From CAWDLX01 sp046728155 (GTDB taxonomy: Bacteria > Actinomycetota > Actinomycetes > Mycobacteriales > Micromonosporaceae), in contig JBKPDY010000043.1 of NCBI GenBank assembly GCA_046728155.1, positions 1-5,045 of the forward strand: a stretch of 5,045 nucleotides of DNA, in the 5' to 3' direction. Below are positions 4,529-5,045 of the stretch, one piece after another. A program made the translations under genes and the position numbers. The first letter of the stretch is position 1; the number at the start of each line of letters is the position of its first letter. Under the pieces are notes generated by a model. The model searched no databases. It was given only the letters and a program-made list of their open reading frames with translations, and had not been told where the DNA came from.

Positions 4529-5045
4529 TCAGTTTCCCCCTCCGAACCAGGTGGTCAGGGCGTCGCGCAATCCGGTGTCGGTACCATCTCCCACCCAGGC
4601 GACGTACCCGTCAGGGCGGATTACCACGGCGGCCGGGGCGCTGACTGAGCCCAGGACCGGAAGCTCCCACGGGCCGCCATATTCAGCATCGATCAGCTGG
4701 ACCCGGTCAGTCCAAGGTGTGATGTCGAGGATGCGTGGCTGATCGAGGTTGAGCAGCACCGGCTTGGCGCCGTGCAGGAGCTCATAGACGCGGAGCGGGC
4801 CATCGGCGGTCGCGATGTCCAGATCGGGCATGCGTCGTCCGAGCAGGGGATGTCCCGGCCCGAGGTCGTAGTGGATGTCCAGACCCGACATCATGGCGGC
4901 GATGCTCTGACGCGGCTCGTCCATGCTGAGTAGCTCGGTCATGGTGTTGCGCAGGGCCTGGTGACGGTCGCCGGGGCTGGTCAGTGCGACTTGGGCCATG
5001 GTGTTCTGCAACACTCGGGCGCCGACCGGATGACGTTCGTCGTGG
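4529..5045 (-). CDS. FAD-dependent monooxygenase (aromatic hydroxylase type), C-terminal part; 5' end outside window
   Basis: The minus frame is open from the window edge to TGA at 4529-4531, giving 171 residues. It starts with HDERHPVGARVL, the conserved (Y/H)xxERxPVA segment that closes the FAD-binding domain of p-hydroxybenzoate-hydroxylase-like monooxygenases. A helical stretch follows, then HPLLGRRMPDLDI at about residues 68-80, the usual entry to the C-terminal thioredoxin-like domain, and VSAPAAVVIRPDGYVAWVGD at about 137-156, the typical final block. The family uses NAD(P)H and O2 to hydroxylate aromatic or polyketide substrates, including antibiotics such as rifamycins; the substrate-determining part lies outside the window. 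The end (TTWFGGGN) is natural and there is no sign of damage. The in-frame GTG at 5012-5014 is internal and not the start. Confidence 0.9.
   Translation of the reverse strand, partial: HDERHPVGARVLQNTMAQVALTSPGDRHQALRNTMTELLSMDEPRQSIAAMMSGLDIHYDLGPGHPLLGRRMPDLDIATADGPLRVYELLHGAKPVLLNLDQPRILDITPWTDRVQLIDAEYGGPWELPVLGSVSAPAAVVIRPDGYVAWVGDGTDTGLRDALTTWFGGGN

Noticed and set aside
4382..4648. In-frame continuation of istA to 4648
   Set aside because: Residues after GRE are unrelated to IstA and overlap, on the opposite strand, the well-supported monooxygenase gene.
1..5045. CRISPR array, tRNA or rRNA genes, toxin-antitoxin or phage-defence system
   Set aside because: Reading both strands, I saw no regularly spaced repeats, no tRNA-like T-arm or acceptor pairing, and no recognised defence-family motifs.

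Overview
The window is high-GC DNA with G/C-rich codon thirds, AGGAG-type ribosome sites and protein families typical of an actinomycete. The genus cannot be fixed from the sequence. About half of it is a gene graveyard: coding-like stretches broken by stops and frame changes, lying between a few intact accessory genes.

Layout, left to right. (1) 2-439, plus: 3' end of a vanadium-haloperoxidase/PAP2-type gene, with the active-site motifs intact. (2) 455-880, minus: a decayed class I SAM methyltransferase, recognisable only by stitching three frames together; it contains a perfect 9-bp hairpin exactly where its frame is disturbed. (3) About 1107-1190, plus: a relic of an ECF sigma-factor region 4 helix-turn-helix, followed by about 400 bp without a believable gene but with interleaved inverted repeats at 1452-1498. 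(4) 1595-1953, minus: a small single-pass membrane protein (70 aa) followed by a possible 40-aa ORF. (5) 2246-2400, minus: the C-terminal relic of msrA, with a stop in place of the Tyr of its conserved ending. (6) 2487-2915, minus, and 3202-3765, plus: two intact divergent genes, a DDN-like deazaflavin (F420)-dependent nitroreductase-family protein and a RibD_C/dihydrofolate-reductase-like protein. (7) 3766-3959, plus: a coding-like remnant with one frame change. (8) 3975-4381, plus: the 5' third of an IS21-family istA transposase gene, with a one-base deletion and an abrupt 3' cut just before its first catalytic Asp. (9) 4385-4450, minus: a 21-codon ORF with a very good ribosome site that ends at the IS breakpoint, probably the stump of a gene removed with the rest of the IS. 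(10) 4529-5045, minus: C-terminal part of an FAD-dependent aromatic-type monooxygenase, running off the window.

The intact genes are mostly small redox or detoxification enzymes (F420-type reductase, RibD_C reductase, flavin monooxygenase, haloperoxidase-like). Nothing here shows that they form one pathway. The 4529-5045 gene and the 21-codon ORF are co-directional, 78 bp apart, and may have been one transcription unit before the IS-associated loss. I see no convincing new multi-gene system. The notable content is the pattern of decay, the IS junction, the small ORFs and two unusual inverted-repeat structures.
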